Under the pieces are notes generated by a model, which worked only from the letters and a program-made list of their open reading frames with translations, ran no database searches and had not been told where the DNA came from. Positions 1-6,387 of a stretch of DNA of 28,928 bases are shown piece by piece. Position 1 is the stretch's first letter. Each line of letters opens with the position of its first letter. Source of the DNA: Firmicutes bacterium CAG:582. GTDB taxonomy: Bacteria > Bacillota_I > Bacilli_A > RF39 > UBA660. The translations under genes were made by a program, and so were the position numbers. The stretch covers positions 1 to 28,928 of the forward strand of contig FR884153.1 in assembly GCA_000435515.1 (NCBI GenBank). The letters are read 5' to 3'.

Positions 1-40
1 AAATGCAACTTTTAAAAAATTACTATATAAAGTTGCATTT
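1..40. repeat. 12-bp perfect inverted repeat at window edge
   Basis: Positions 1-12 (AAATGCAACTTT) are the exact reverse complement of 29-40, with a 16-base spacer. A second possible pairing (CTATAT 23-28 with ATATAG 54-59) is followed by a T-run at 61-67. The region probably holds the end of the upstream transcript (cysS in related genomes) and its terminator, but the window starts inside it. Confidence 0.45.
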
Positions 41-72
41 ACCTTTTTAAGTAATATAGCTTTTTTATTTTG

Positions 73-101
73 TTGATAAGAATGACTAAATATGTTATTA
101 T
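73..101 (+). promoter_or_regulatory. promoter of mrnC-rlmB-sigH
   Basis: The -35 TTGATA (73-78) and -10 TATTAT (96-101) are separated by 17 bases. The start codon of mrnC lies 15 bases after the -10. An 8-bp perfect inverted repeat (GACTAAAT 84-91, ATTTAGTC 100-107) surrounds and overlaps the -10 and could be an operator. Confidence 0.7.
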
Positions 102-116
102 TTAGTCGGTGAGAAA

Positions 117-473
117 ATGGAAAGCTTAGTATATGCTTACTTAGGTGATGCTGTATATGAACTTCATATAAGAAATTTTTTAATAAATAAAGGTATTGCC
201 AAAGTAAAAGATTTAGCTCGAGAAAGTTTAAATTACGTAAGTGCTACTTCTCAACGAAGAATTTTAGAAGAATTAATAAATCGTCAAATTTTAAGTGAAG
301 AAGAAATACTAATCGTAAATCGTGGCCGAAACGCATCAAGTCATCGCAGCAAAACGACAGATATAATAACTTATAAAAAAGCAACCGGCCTAGAAGCTTT
401 AATTGGTACATTATATAAAAATAATATAGAAAGATGTAATGAATTATTGAATTATATAACAGGTGAATTATGA
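117..473 (+). CDS. mrnC: Mini-ribonuclease 3
   Basis: This is Mini-RNase III, the dimeric RNase III catalytic domain without a dsRNA-binding domain that matures 23S rRNA in Bacilli. The 118-residue protein has the usual size for the family. The N-terminal signature LVYAYLGDAVYE carries the metal-binding acidic residues of the RNase III fold, and a second acidic patch, GLEALIGTLY, lies near the C-terminus. The ATG at 117 follows a GGTGAG Shine-Dalgarno (SD). The stop TGA overlaps the ATG of rlmB by 4 bases, so the two are translationally coupled. The order mrnC-rlmB-sigH matches Bacillus. In Bacillus, cysS normally precedes mrnC, but that region lies outside the window. Confidence 0.93.
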   Translation: MESLVYAYLGDAVYELHIRNFLINKGIAKVKDLARESLNYVSATSQRRILEELINRQILSEEEILIVNRGRNASSHRSKTTDIITYKKATGLEALIGTLYKNNIERCNELLNYITGEL

Positions 474-1144
474 GAGTATGTGGAAAAAATGTATTTAACG
501 AATTAAATATTAAAACTATAAGAAAAGTATACATTGCAGATAATTTTAAAGATAAAAGCATAATTGAAAAAATTAAACAAAATAAAATACGTTATGTTAA
601 TATGGATTCAAAATCAATGGATGCTTTAATGAAACATAATCAAGGAATCATTATTGAAGTAGATGACTATGAATACAAAACTTTGGATGAAATTCATGGA
701 GATCCATTAGTTGTAATGTTAGATCATTTGGAAGACCCTCATAATTTTGGGGCAATTATAAGAACTTGTGAAGCGATAGGAGTAAAGAATATTATAATTC
801 CTAAAGACCGTGGAGTGGTTGTAAATGATACGGTTGTAAAAACATCTACAGGAGCTTTAAGTAGAGTAAATATAATTATGGTCACGAATTTAGTTAATGC
901 CATAAATGAATTAAAAAGGGACGGCTATTTTGTTTATAGTGCTGAAGCAGATGGAGAAGACTTTAGAAAAGTAGACTATAACGATAAAAAACTTTTAATA
1001 ATTGGAAGTGAAGGAAATGGCCTTTCAAAATTAGTAAGAAACAATTCAGATGTAATTATCAGTATTCCTATGAAAGGAGAAGTAAATAGTCTAAACGCTT
1101 CTGTTGCTGCAGCTATACTTATATATGGAATAGGAGAAAAATAA
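470..1144 (+). CDS. rlmB: 23S rRNA (guanosine-2'-O-)-methyltransferase, TrmH/SpoU family
   Basis: A SpoU/TrmH-type knotted methyltransferase that would methylate a 23S rRNA guanosine 2'-O. The N-terminal substrate-binding domain covers about residues 1-75. The three family motifs are visible: LDHLEDPHNFGAIIRTCEA (motif 1, with the conserved N and R), IIGSEGNGLSKL (motif 2) and IPMKGEVNSLNASVAAAI (motif 3). At 224 residues it is slightly shorter than typical RlmB (about 245). It shares ATGA with mrnC and its stop overlaps the first base of the sigH start, so the three genes form one operon. The yacP (NYN endonuclease) gene found between rlmB and sigH in Bacillus is absent. Confidence 0.92.
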   Translation: MRVCGKNVFNELNIKTIRKVYIADNFKDKSIIEKIKQNKIRYVNMDSKSMDALMKHNQGIIIEVDDYEYKTLDEIHGDPLVVMLDHLEDPHNFGAIIRTCEAIGVKNIIIPKDRGVVVNDTVVKTSTGALSRVNIIMVTNLVNAINELKRDGYFVYSAEADGEDFRKVDYNDKKLLIIGSEGNGLSKLVRNNSDVIISIPMKGEVNSLNASVAAAILIYGIGEK

Positions 1145-1749
1145 TGAATGAATATCCTGATAATGAGGTAGTAAATATGGTATGTGATAATGAAGAAGCA
1201 ACGGATTTATTATATGAAAAGTATAAATATATAATAGATATACTTTTAAGCAAATATCGTGCTGTATTAAAATATCATAATTTGGATGCTTTGGAAGTAA
1301 GACAGGATGCTATAATAGCTTTTATGGACGCGATTAAAAACTATAATCAGGAAAAAAATGCATCTCTTCCAACGTTTATAACGATATGTGTTAATAGAAA
1401 AATTCAAAATGTGATTAGAAAATCGAGTACTATTAAGGAAACTGTTTTAAGGGAAAGCTTTTCTTTGGATTATACATATGGTGATGACGATGAAACTACA
1501 CTTGCTGATATAATAATTGAAGAAAATAGCAATCCGGAATTAAAAGTAATAAATAAAGAAAACTATAATATATTAGTTTCTAAAATAGACGAGTCCTTAA
1601 GTCCGTTTGAAAAGGAAGTGTTTGATTTAATGATTAATAGTTTTCAAACTGAAGAAATATCGAAACTTTTAAACGAACCGGTTAAGAAGATATATAATAC
1701 AACTCATCGTATAAGAGATAAAATAAAAAAGTTGCTTGAAAATTATTGA
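1144..1749 (+). CDS. sigH: sigma-70 family RNA polymerase sigma factor, SigH-like
   Basis: A 201-residue sigma factor with region 2 at about residues 45-95 (LEVRQDAIIAFMDAIKNY, then LPTFITICVNRKIQNVIRK) and a region 4 helix-turn-helix at about 152-198 (LSPFEKEVFDLMIN, then a QTEEISKLL helix). Its place between rlmB and secE is that of Bacillus sigH, which governs competence and the start of sporulation. Nothing in the window shows sporulation here, so its regulon is open; competence or pilus genes are one possibility given the pilin-like gene at 8846. The assignment rests on synteny more than on diagnostic residues. Confidence 0.8.
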   Translation: MNEYPDNEVVNMVCDNEEATDLLYEKYKYIIDILLSKYRAVLKYHNLDALEVRQDAIIAFMDAIKNYNQEKNASLPTFITICVNRKIQNVIRKSSTIKETVLRESFSLDYTYGDDDETTLADIIIEENSNPELKVINKENYNILVSKIDESLSPFEKEVFDLMINSFQTEEISKLLNEPVKKIYNTTHRIRDKIKKLLENY

Positions 1750-1774
1750 AATTAATACTTTTGTGTGCTATATT
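1746..1774 (+). promoter_or_regulatory. promoter of secE-nusG
   Basis: TTGAAA (1746-1751), a 17-base spacer and TATATT (1769-1774). The -35 overlaps the sigH stop codon, and the promoter lies inside the terminator hairpin that closes the sigH operon. A transcript starting near 1781 would lack the first terminator arm and so would escape termination. Confidence 0.6.
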
Positions 1775-1801
1775 ATGTTTGTACACGAAAGTGTTTTTTT
1801 T
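1757..1801 (+). terminator. intrinsic terminator after sigH
   Basis: A 10-bp stem pairs ACTTTTGTGT (1757-1766) with ACACGAAAGT (1783-1792), with one G-U pair and a 16-base loop. A T-run follows at 1794-1801. Confidence 0.7.
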
Positions 1802-1826
1802 ATACAATAAAAATAGAGGTGTGGTT

Positions 1827-2201
1827 ATGGCAAAGAAAAACATATCTAAAGCTGATTTAAAACATGCAAAGAAAATCGAAAAAGAAGCAATTTTAAATGA
1901 AAAAAGAAAAATTGAAGAAAAAATCGATGGAAAAATTGCTGAATTAAAAAAGACTAAAGATAAAGGCGAAAAACGCGAATTAAAAAAAGAAATAAGAGAC
2001 TTGAAAGAAACTAGAGCAAACATTGGAAAGAAAGATACATATTTCAGTGAGATAAAAGCCGAAATGAAGATGGTTAGATGGCCAAACAAAACTGAACTTG
2101 TAAAATATTCACTTGCTTGTTTAATATTTGTAGCATTTTTTGCACTATTCTTCTTCGGATTAGATGCATTATTTGCTTTAGTAAAGGATTTGATTAAATA
2201 A
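1827..2201 (+). CDS. secE: preprotein translocase subunit SecE with long charged N-terminal extension
   Basis: SecE stabilises SecY in the Sec translocon. The C-terminal 55 residues are the conserved single-span core: an amphipathic FSEIKAEMKMVRWPN segment at about 73-87, then a membrane span at about 92-116. Residues 1-70 are a Lys/Glu-rich stretch predicted to form a charged helix or coiled coil, giving 124 residues against about 60 in Bacillus. The ATG at 1827 is chosen because GAGGTG lies just upstream; the upstream in-frame extension has no SD and runs through the terminator. The stop overlaps the nusG start by one base. Confidence 0.88.
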   Translation: MAKKNISKADLKHAKKIEKEAILNEKRKIEEKIDGKIAELKKTKDKGEKRELKKEIRDLKETRANIGKKDTYFSEIKAEMKMVRWPNKTELVKYSLACLIFVAFFALFFFGLDALFALVKDLIK

Positions 2202-2740
2202 TGGAAAAATTGTGGTATGTAGTTAACACTTATAGTGGTCATGAAGCAAAAGTAAAAGAAAAACTTGAAATGCGTGCTGAATCAATGGGATTCTCAGATT
2301 ATATCTTCAGAGTTATTGTTCCAGAAGAAACAGTTGTTGAAACAATGAAAGATGGTTCTAAAAAAGAGAAAAAACATAAAATGTTCCCAGGTTATATTTT
2401 AGTTGAAATGATAATGACTGATGAAGCATGGTATATCGTTCGTAATACTCCAGGAGTTACTGGATTTATCGGCTCAAGTGGTAAGGGTGCTAAACCAACT
2501 CCACTTTTACCTCAAGAAATTGATCGTATCTTAATTAATATGGGTATGAGTAGAGTAGATGTTGATGCTGAACTTGAAGTTGGAACTAAAGTATCTATCA
2601 TAGATGGACCATTTACTGGTATGGAAGGACGTATTGATTCAATCGATACAGAAAATTCAAGATTAACAGTATTAATTGATTTATTTGGTCAAGAAACACC
2701 TGTTGAAGTAGAACTTTTCCAAGTAAACGTTTCTAAATAA
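2201..2740 (+). CDS. nusG: transcription termination/antitermination factor NusG
   Basis: The N-terminal NGN domain starts WYVVNTYSGHEAKVKEKLE and includes KHKMFPGYILVEM and VRNTPGVTGFIG, the RNA polymerase-contacting segments. A C-terminal KOW domain follows (about 125-178: VGTKVSIIDGPFTGMEGRI), which binds NusE/S10 or Rho. At 179 residues it has the usual size. It overlaps secE by one base, in the universal secE-nusG arrangement, and is followed by its own terminator. Confidence 0.97.
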   Translation: MEKLWYVVNTYSGHEAKVKEKLEMRAESMGFSDYIFRVIVPEETVVETMKDGSKKEKKHKMFPGYILVEMIMTDEAWYIVRNTPGVTGFIGSSGKGAKPTPLLPQEIDRILINMGMSRVDVDAELEVGTKVSIIDGPFTGMEGRIDSIDTENSRLTVLIDLFGQETPVEVELFQVNVSK

Positions 2741-2767
2741 ACAAGTATTTGCATAAATTTTAAAGAA

Positions 2768-2791
2768 AACAACTTTTATAGTTGTTTTTTT
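2768..2791 (+). terminator. intrinsic terminator after nusG
   Basis: The stem AACAAC (2768-2773) pairs with GTTGTT (2781-2786) and is followed by a T-run to 2791. It is short and AT-rich but well placed, and it separates secE-nusG from the L11 operon. Confidence 0.65.
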
Positions 2792-2836
2792 GTATTTTGT
2801 GTGTTAATATTTTAAGTGCTAAATATTTTTTAGTAA

Positions 2837-2870
2837 GTGGGAGGGAAAATGCGGATTAGCCCAACACCAC
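2837..2870 (+). promoter_or_regulatory. probable ribosomal protein L1-binding leader of rplK-rplA
   Basis: GTGGGAG at 2837-2843 and ACCACAAG at 2866-2873 can pair through GTGG/CCAC (2837-2840 with 2867-2870), leaving an internal GAG bulge. This resembles the L1-binding site in 23S rRNA (GGUGGGAG opposite UACCACC), which L11-L1 operon leaders mimic for autoregulation by L1. The assignment is by resemblance and position, directly upstream of rplK. Confidence 0.55.
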
Positions 2871-2900
2871 AAGCGAAAAATGCGAAAGGATGTGTTTTAC

Positions 2901-3482
2901 GTGGCAAAAGAAATCGTTAGAAGAATTAAATTACAAATTCCAGCAGGAAAAGCTACTCCTGCACCACCAGTTGGTACAGCTTTAGGACCTGCAGGTATTA
3001 ATTTACAAGAGTTCTGTACAAAATATAATGATGCTACTCGTGATAAAATGGGAGATATAATTCCAGTTGAAATCATGGTTTATGAAGATAGAACATTTGA
3101 TTTTGTATTAAAAACTCCACCAGCTGCAAGCTTAATCAAAAAATTTGCTAAGATTAATTCTGGTAGCAAAAAAGGTGCTCATGAAATCGTTGCAACATTA
3201 TCTAAAAATGATGTTAAAGCAATTGCTGAAATTAAATTACCTGACTTAAATGCTTATTCAGTAGAAGAAGCTATGAAGATAATTGAAGGTACAGCAAGAA
3301 ACATGGGAGTTGCAGTTGAAGGTGTAAACGACGCTGAACTTGCTGAAGAAGCAAAAGAAGCTGCTATAGCTGAAAAAGAAGCTGAAAAAAGAGAAGCTGA
3401 ATTAGAAGCTATGGAAGAATCAATGCAATCAACTAATGTTGATGTAGAAGTCATAACTGAAAAACAAGAAACTGAAGAATAA
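2901..3482 (+). CDS. rplK: 50S ribosomal protein L11 with acidic C-terminal extension
   Basis: L11 forms the GTPase-associated centre with L10 and L7/L12. Residues 1-141 are canonical (IVRRIKLQIPAGKATPAPPV, GTALGPAGINLQEFC, TPPAASLIKK). A further 52 residues follow, about one third Glu and rich in Ala and Lys, that ordinary 141-residue L11 lacks. The GTG at 2901 is chosen because AKEIVRR is the conserved L11 N-terminus and an AAAGGA lies upstream; the ATG at 2880 has no SD and would add seven unconserved residues. rplA follows after 39 bases. Confidence 0.93.
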   Translation: MAKEIVRRIKLQIPAGKATPAPPVGTALGPAGINLQEFCTKYNDATRDKMGDIIPVEIMVYEDRTFDFVLKTPPAASLIKKFAKINSGSKKGAHEIVATLSKNDVKAIAEIKLPDLNAYSVEEAMKIIEGTARNMGVAVEGVNDAELAEEAKEAAIAEKEAEKREAELEAMEESMQSTNVDVEVITEKQETEE

Positions 3483-3521
3483 TAAATTATCCGCTAATAA
3501 ACCACGATTGGAGGGAAAAAG

Positions 3522-4220
3522 ATGAGAAAACTAGGTAAGAAATATGTGGAAGCTTCTAAAAAAATTGAAAAGAATAAATCTTATCAATTGGAAGAAGCAG
3601 TTAAGTTAGCTAAAGAAACTAGCATCACTAAATTTGATAGTTCAGTTGAATTAGCAGTAAAACTTAATATTGATACTAAAAAAGCTGACCAACAAATGAG
3701 AGGTTCATTAGTATTACCTAACGGAAATGGTAAGACTAAAAAAATCTTAGTTTTAGCTAAAGGTGCTGCTGCTGAAGCTGCTAAAAAAGCTGGAGCTGAT
3801 TTTGTAGGAGAAGCTGACATGATTGAAAAAATCGAAAAAGAACAATGGTTTGATTTTGATGTAATCATTGCAACTCCTGATATGATGCCTCAATTAGGTA
3901 AAATTGGTAAAGTTTTAGGACCTAAAGGTTTAATGCCAAATCCTAAAACTGGTACAGTTACTCCAACTCCTGAAAAGGCTGTTGAAGATGTTAAAAAAGG
4001 TATGGTTGAATACAGAGCTGACCAATATGGAAATATCCATGTAATGGTTGGTAAAGTTTCTTTTGATGAAAAGAAATTAGTAGAAAACATACAATTTGTA
4101 TTAAATACTTTAGTTAAAGCAAAACCTGCTACAGTTAAAGGAAAATACATAACAAATATTTCTTTATCTACAACTATGGGTCCTGGTATCCATGTAGATC
4201 AAGATTCTATTGACATGTAA
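3522..4220 (+). CDS. rplA: 50S ribosomal protein L1
   Basis: L1 forms the stalk that escorts E-site tRNA and is the usual translational repressor of the L11-L1 operon. At 232 residues it is full length. It shows the L1 signatures VGEADMIEKI, LGKIGKVLGPKGLMPNPKTG and a basic RNA-binding region with the C-terminal TMGPG motif. A strong SD (GGAGG at 3510-3514) precedes the ATG. It is co-transcribed with rplK and followed by the L10 leader. Confidence 0.97.
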   Translation: MRKLGKKYVEASKKIEKNKSYQLEEAVKLAKETSITKFDSSVELAVKLNIDTKKADQQMRGSLVLPNGNGKTKKILVLAKGAAAEAAKKAGADFVGEADMIEKIEKEQWFDFDVIIATPDMMPQLGKIGKVLGPKGLMPNPKTGTVTPTPEKAVEDVKKGMVEYRADQYGNIHVMVGKVSFDEKKLVENIQFVLNTLVKAKPATVKGKYITNISLSTTMGPGIHVDQDSIDM

Positions 4221-4261
4221 TTATTAACGTGTTAATATAAATAACGAATAAAAAAACTTAT

Positions 4262-4357
4262 TACCGAAGACAGTAGGTGGACGTATCCTTAATTTCCTAC
4301 CGAGGGAAAGTTACATATACTTTTGTATTTAAACTTTCCAAATCGGAAAGTTTTTTT
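4262..4357 (+). promoter_or_regulatory. L10 leader with transcription attenuator upstream of rplJ-rplL
   Basis: The leader contains the conserved L10(L12)4-binding stem: GAAGACAGTAGGTGG beginning at 4266, with GTAGG (4273-4277) pairing to CCTAC (4296-4300). A terminator follows: AAACTTTCC (4331-4339) pairs with GGAAAGTTT (4345-4353) ahead of a T-run to 4357. An earlier copy of GGAAAGTT (4305-4312) can pair with the same 4332-4339 segment instead, giving a competing antiterminator. This is the known Firmicutes L10 autoregulation layout. Confidence 0.88.
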
Positions 4358-4381
4358 ATAAATATAATAAGGAGGACATAT

Positions 4382-4879
4382 ATGGCAAGCGAGAAAATTC
4401 TTAATCGTAAAAAAGAAACTGTTCAAGAAATAACTGATAAGATAAAAAACTCCCAAAGTGTAATTCTTTTCAATTATAAAGAATCAACAGTTGCTGATTT
4501 ACAAGGCTTAAGAAGAGAACTTAAAAAAGTTGATAGTGAAGTAAAAGTTTATAAGAATACTCTTGTAAATATCGCATTAAATGGTATGGGTGTTAACTTA
4601 ACTGAATTCTTAGAAGGACAAAACGCTATAGTATTTGGAAAAGATTTATTAGAACCTATTAAGGCAATCGATGCTTTTGCAAAAGCTCATGACAATGTTA
4701 AAATCATAACTGGTATGGTTAATGGCGAAGTTGTTTCTCTAGATGTAATTAACGATTACGCTTCTATTCCATCAATGGAAGGATTACTTACTATGTTTGC
4801 AAGTGGCTTGATGGAGCACGTAAAAAATCTATCTATTGCGCTTAATTTATATGCCGAAAAATTAGGTGACGAAAAGTAA
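4382..4879 (+). CDS. rplJ: 50S ribosomal protein L10
   Basis: L10 anchors the L7/L12 dimers to the ribosome. The protein has 165 residues with the N-terminal rRNA-binding domain (KKETVQEITDKIKNSQSVIL, LQGLRRELKK, VYKNTLVNIAL) and a C-terminal helix (about 130-165) that binds L12. The ATG at 4382 is chosen over the upstream in-frame GTG at 4277. An AAGGAGG SD precedes 4382, and the upstream part is the L10-leader RNA including its terminator. rplL follows after 20 bases. Confidence 0.95.
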   Translation: MASEKILNRKKETVQEITDKIKNSQSVILFNYKESTVADLQGLRRELKKVDSEVKVYKNTLVNIALNGMGVNLTEFLEGQNAIVFGKDLLEPIKAIDAFAKAHDNVKIITGMVNGEVVSLDVINDYASIPSMEGLLTMFASGLMEHVKNLSIALNLYAEKLGDEK

Positions 4880-4899
4880 TTAGGAAAGGAATGATTTAA

Positions 4900-5268
4900 A
4901 TGGCAAAATTATCAACAAGTGAAATTATTGATGCAATTAAAGAAATGACTATTTTAGAAGTTAAAGATTTAGTAGACGCTATGAAAGAAGAATTTGGGGT
5001 AGATCCAAGTGCTGTAGCTGTTGCTGCTGCTCCAGTTGCTGGTGCTGATGCTGACGCTGATGCTAAAAAAACTGTAGTATTAAAAGATGCTGGTGCTTCT
5101 AAAATTGCAGTAATTAAAATCGTAAGAGAAATTACTGGATTAGGATTAGTTGAAGCTAAAGGTGTAGCTGATAATGGTGGTAACATCAAAGAAAACGTTT
5201 CTGCTGATGAAGCTAATGAAATTAAAGCTAAATTAGAAGAAGCTGGAGCTACTGTAGAATTAGTTTAA
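4900..5268 (+). CDS. rplL: 50S ribosomal protein L7/L12
   Basis: The stalk protein that recruits translational GTPases. Its 122 residues comprise an N-terminal dimerisation domain (STSEIIDAIKEMTILEVKDL), an Ala/Asp-rich hinge at about 42-55 and the C-terminal factor-binding domain (KIAVIKIVREITGLGLVEAK). It ends in a strong terminator. In Bacillus, rpoB and rpoC follow; here they do not. Confidence 0.97.
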   Translation: MAKLSTSEIIDAIKEMTILEVKDLVDAMKEEFGVDPSAVAVAAAPVAGADADADAKKTVVLKDAGASKIAVIKIVREITGLGLVEAKGVADNGGNIKENVSADEANEIKAKLEEAGATVELV

Positions 5269-5281
5269 TTAACTGATCATT

Positions 5282-5307
5282 AAACTCTACTTTTGTAGAG
5301 TTTTTTT
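5282..5307 (+). terminator. intrinsic terminator after rplL
   Basis: AAACTCTAC (5282-5290), a TTTT loop and GTAGAGTTT (5295-5303) form a perfect 9-bp stem, followed by T to 5307. The same stem and loop occur after tuf at 13609-13630. Confidence 0.9.
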
Positions 5308-5311
5308 ATGC

Positions 5312-5317
5312 TATAAT
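5312..5317 (+). promoter_or_regulatory. extended -10 promoter of the XRE regulator gene
   Basis: ATGCTATAAT provides an extended -10 (TATAAT 5312-5317), with only 15 bases to the ATG at 5333 and GGTGGT as the SD. No good -35 is visible because the T-run of the rplL terminator fills that space. Confidence 0.65.
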
Positions 5318-5332
5318 GTATATGGTGGTACT

Positions 5333-5662
5333 ATGAATGAAACTATCGGAAAAAATATAAGATTGCTTCGTGAATATAATAATATGAGTCAACAAGAATT
5401 AGCCGATAAATTGTATATTACTAGACAAAGTATTTCTAAATGGGAAAGTGGTTTAGTTGCGCCTGATCTAGAAAAATTATTAAAAATGTCAGAATTATTT
5501 AATGTTAAAATTGATGATTTATTAAATGATAATTTTATTATAAATAAAAAGAAATTATCCAAAGTAATGTTTTTTTTGATAATGTTAATTTTAACTTTTA
5601 TCTTGCTATTTTTATTAACCTTTTCATATTTAGGAATTGTTTATTATTTGGATGTCAACTAA
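5333..5662 (+). CDS. XRE-family transcriptional regulator with C-terminal membrane segment
   Basis: A 109-residue protein. Residues 5-60 are a Cro/CI-type helix-turn-helix (IGKNIRLLREYNNMSQQELA, then TRQSISKWESG). Residues 76-104 are a hydrophobic span (VMFFLIMLILTFILLFLLTF), so the DNA-binding domain is probably tethered to the membrane. It lies 76 bases upstream of an ABC transporter operon, from which a terminator separates it. It may sense membrane or peptide stress and control that operon, which is inference from position. It has its own promoter and terminator. Confidence 0.82.
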   Translation: MNETIGKNIRLLREYNNMSQQELADKLYITRQSISKWESGLVAPDLEKLLKMSELFNVKIDDLLNDNFIINKKKLSKVMFFLIMLILTFILLFLLTFSYLGIVYYLDVN

Positions 5663-5670
5663 TGGTTGCT

Positions 5671-5703
5671 AAGAAAGCACTTAATAAGTTCTTTCTTTTT
5701 TTT
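5671..5703 (+). terminator. intrinsic terminator after the XRE gene
   Basis: AAGAAAG-C-ACTT (5671-5682) pairs with AAGT-T-CTTTCTT (5686-5697) around an AAT loop and one mismatch. A T-run extends to 5703. Confidence 0.8.
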
Positions 5704-5714
5704 ATGCCATAACT

Positions 5715-5720
5715 TATATT
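5715..5720 (+). promoter_or_regulatory. putative -10 of the ABC transporter operon
   Basis: TATATT at 5715-5720 is followed 18 bases later by the ATG at 5739, with AGAGGTGA as the SD. The upstream terminator T-run occupies the -35 region, so the promoter may be weak or need an activator. Confidence 0.45.
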
Positions 5721-5738
5721 CTTTTCAAGAGGTGAAAC

Positions 5739-6386
5739 ATGAAGGTAATTGAAGTAAAAAATTTATCTAAAGCTTATGGGACTAACATAGTTTTAAAAAA
5801 TAAATCATTTGTTTTTGAAACTAAAAAATTATATGCAATAGTTGGTCATTCAGGAAGTGGAAAAACAACATTATTTAATATTATTGGACTAATTGATAAT
5901 GATTATGATGGCGAATTAACAATTGATGGTGCAATTGCAAAAAAAATGAGTATAGACTATAAGGCACGTTTAAGAAATAAGAAAATTGGCTTTGTTTTTC
6001 AAAATTTCTTATTAAATGACTATTTAACTGTAATTGAAAATGTATGCCTACCATTAATAACAAATAAAAAATTATCTAAATATGAAAAACAAAATAAAGC
6101 ACTAAAAATACTTAATCAATTGAATATTGAAAGTAAGTCAAAAAGATTTCCTAAAGAATTAAGCGGTGGCGAACAACAAAGAGTAGCAATAGCGCGCGCT
6201 TTAATAAATGATCCAGATATTATTCTTGCAGATGAACCTACTGGCAATTTGGATCGAGATAATGAAAATGAAGTGTTCAAAGAATTAAAAAAACTGGCAA
6301 ATGCTGGAAAATGTGTAATAGTAATTAGCCACAGCCAAGAAATTTTAAAGTATGCAGATAAAAAATACGATATAGAGGAAGCGTAA
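5739..6386 (+). CDS. ABC transporter ATP-binding protein, MacB/LolD/BceA type
   Basis: A 215-residue nucleotide-binding domain. It has Walker A GHSGSGKTT (36-44), the Q-loop VFQN (86-89), the signature LSGGEQQRVAIARAL (141-155), Walker B IILADEPTGNLD (161-172) and the H-loop ISHS (196-199). All catalytic positions are intact. The sequence is of the MacB/LolD/BceA class, which pairs with FtsX-type permeases for peptide efflux, antimicrobial peptide resistance or lipoprotein handling. The next gene starts 1 base after its stop, so the two are tightly coupled. The substrate is unknown. Confidence 0.92.
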   Translation: MKVIEVKNLSKAYGTNIVLKNKSFVFETKKLYAIVGHSGSGKTTLFNIIGLIDNDYDGELTIDGAIAKKMSIDYKARLRNKKIGFVFQNFLLNDYLTVIENVCLPLITNKKLSKYEKQNKALKILNQLNIESKSKRFPKELSGGEQQRVAIARALINDPDIILADEPTGNLDRDNENEVFKELKKLANAGKCVIVISHSQEILKYADKKYDIEEA

Positions 6387-6387
6387 G

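Noticed and set aside
1750..1826. Missed rpmG (L33) gene between sigH and secE
   Set aside because: Only 77 bases are present, filled by a terminator and promoter; no L33-like reading frame.
2849..2920. Possible 23-codon upstream ORF before rplK with GGGAGGG as SD
   Set aside because: The GGGAGG is better explained as part of the L1-binding leader (GTGGGAG), the spacing to the ATG is short, and the peptide resembles nothing known.
4896..5189. Minus-strand ORF of 97 codons rich in Ala/Ser
   Set aside because: It is antisense to rplL; its composition simply mirrors the Ala/Asp-rich codons of L7/L12.
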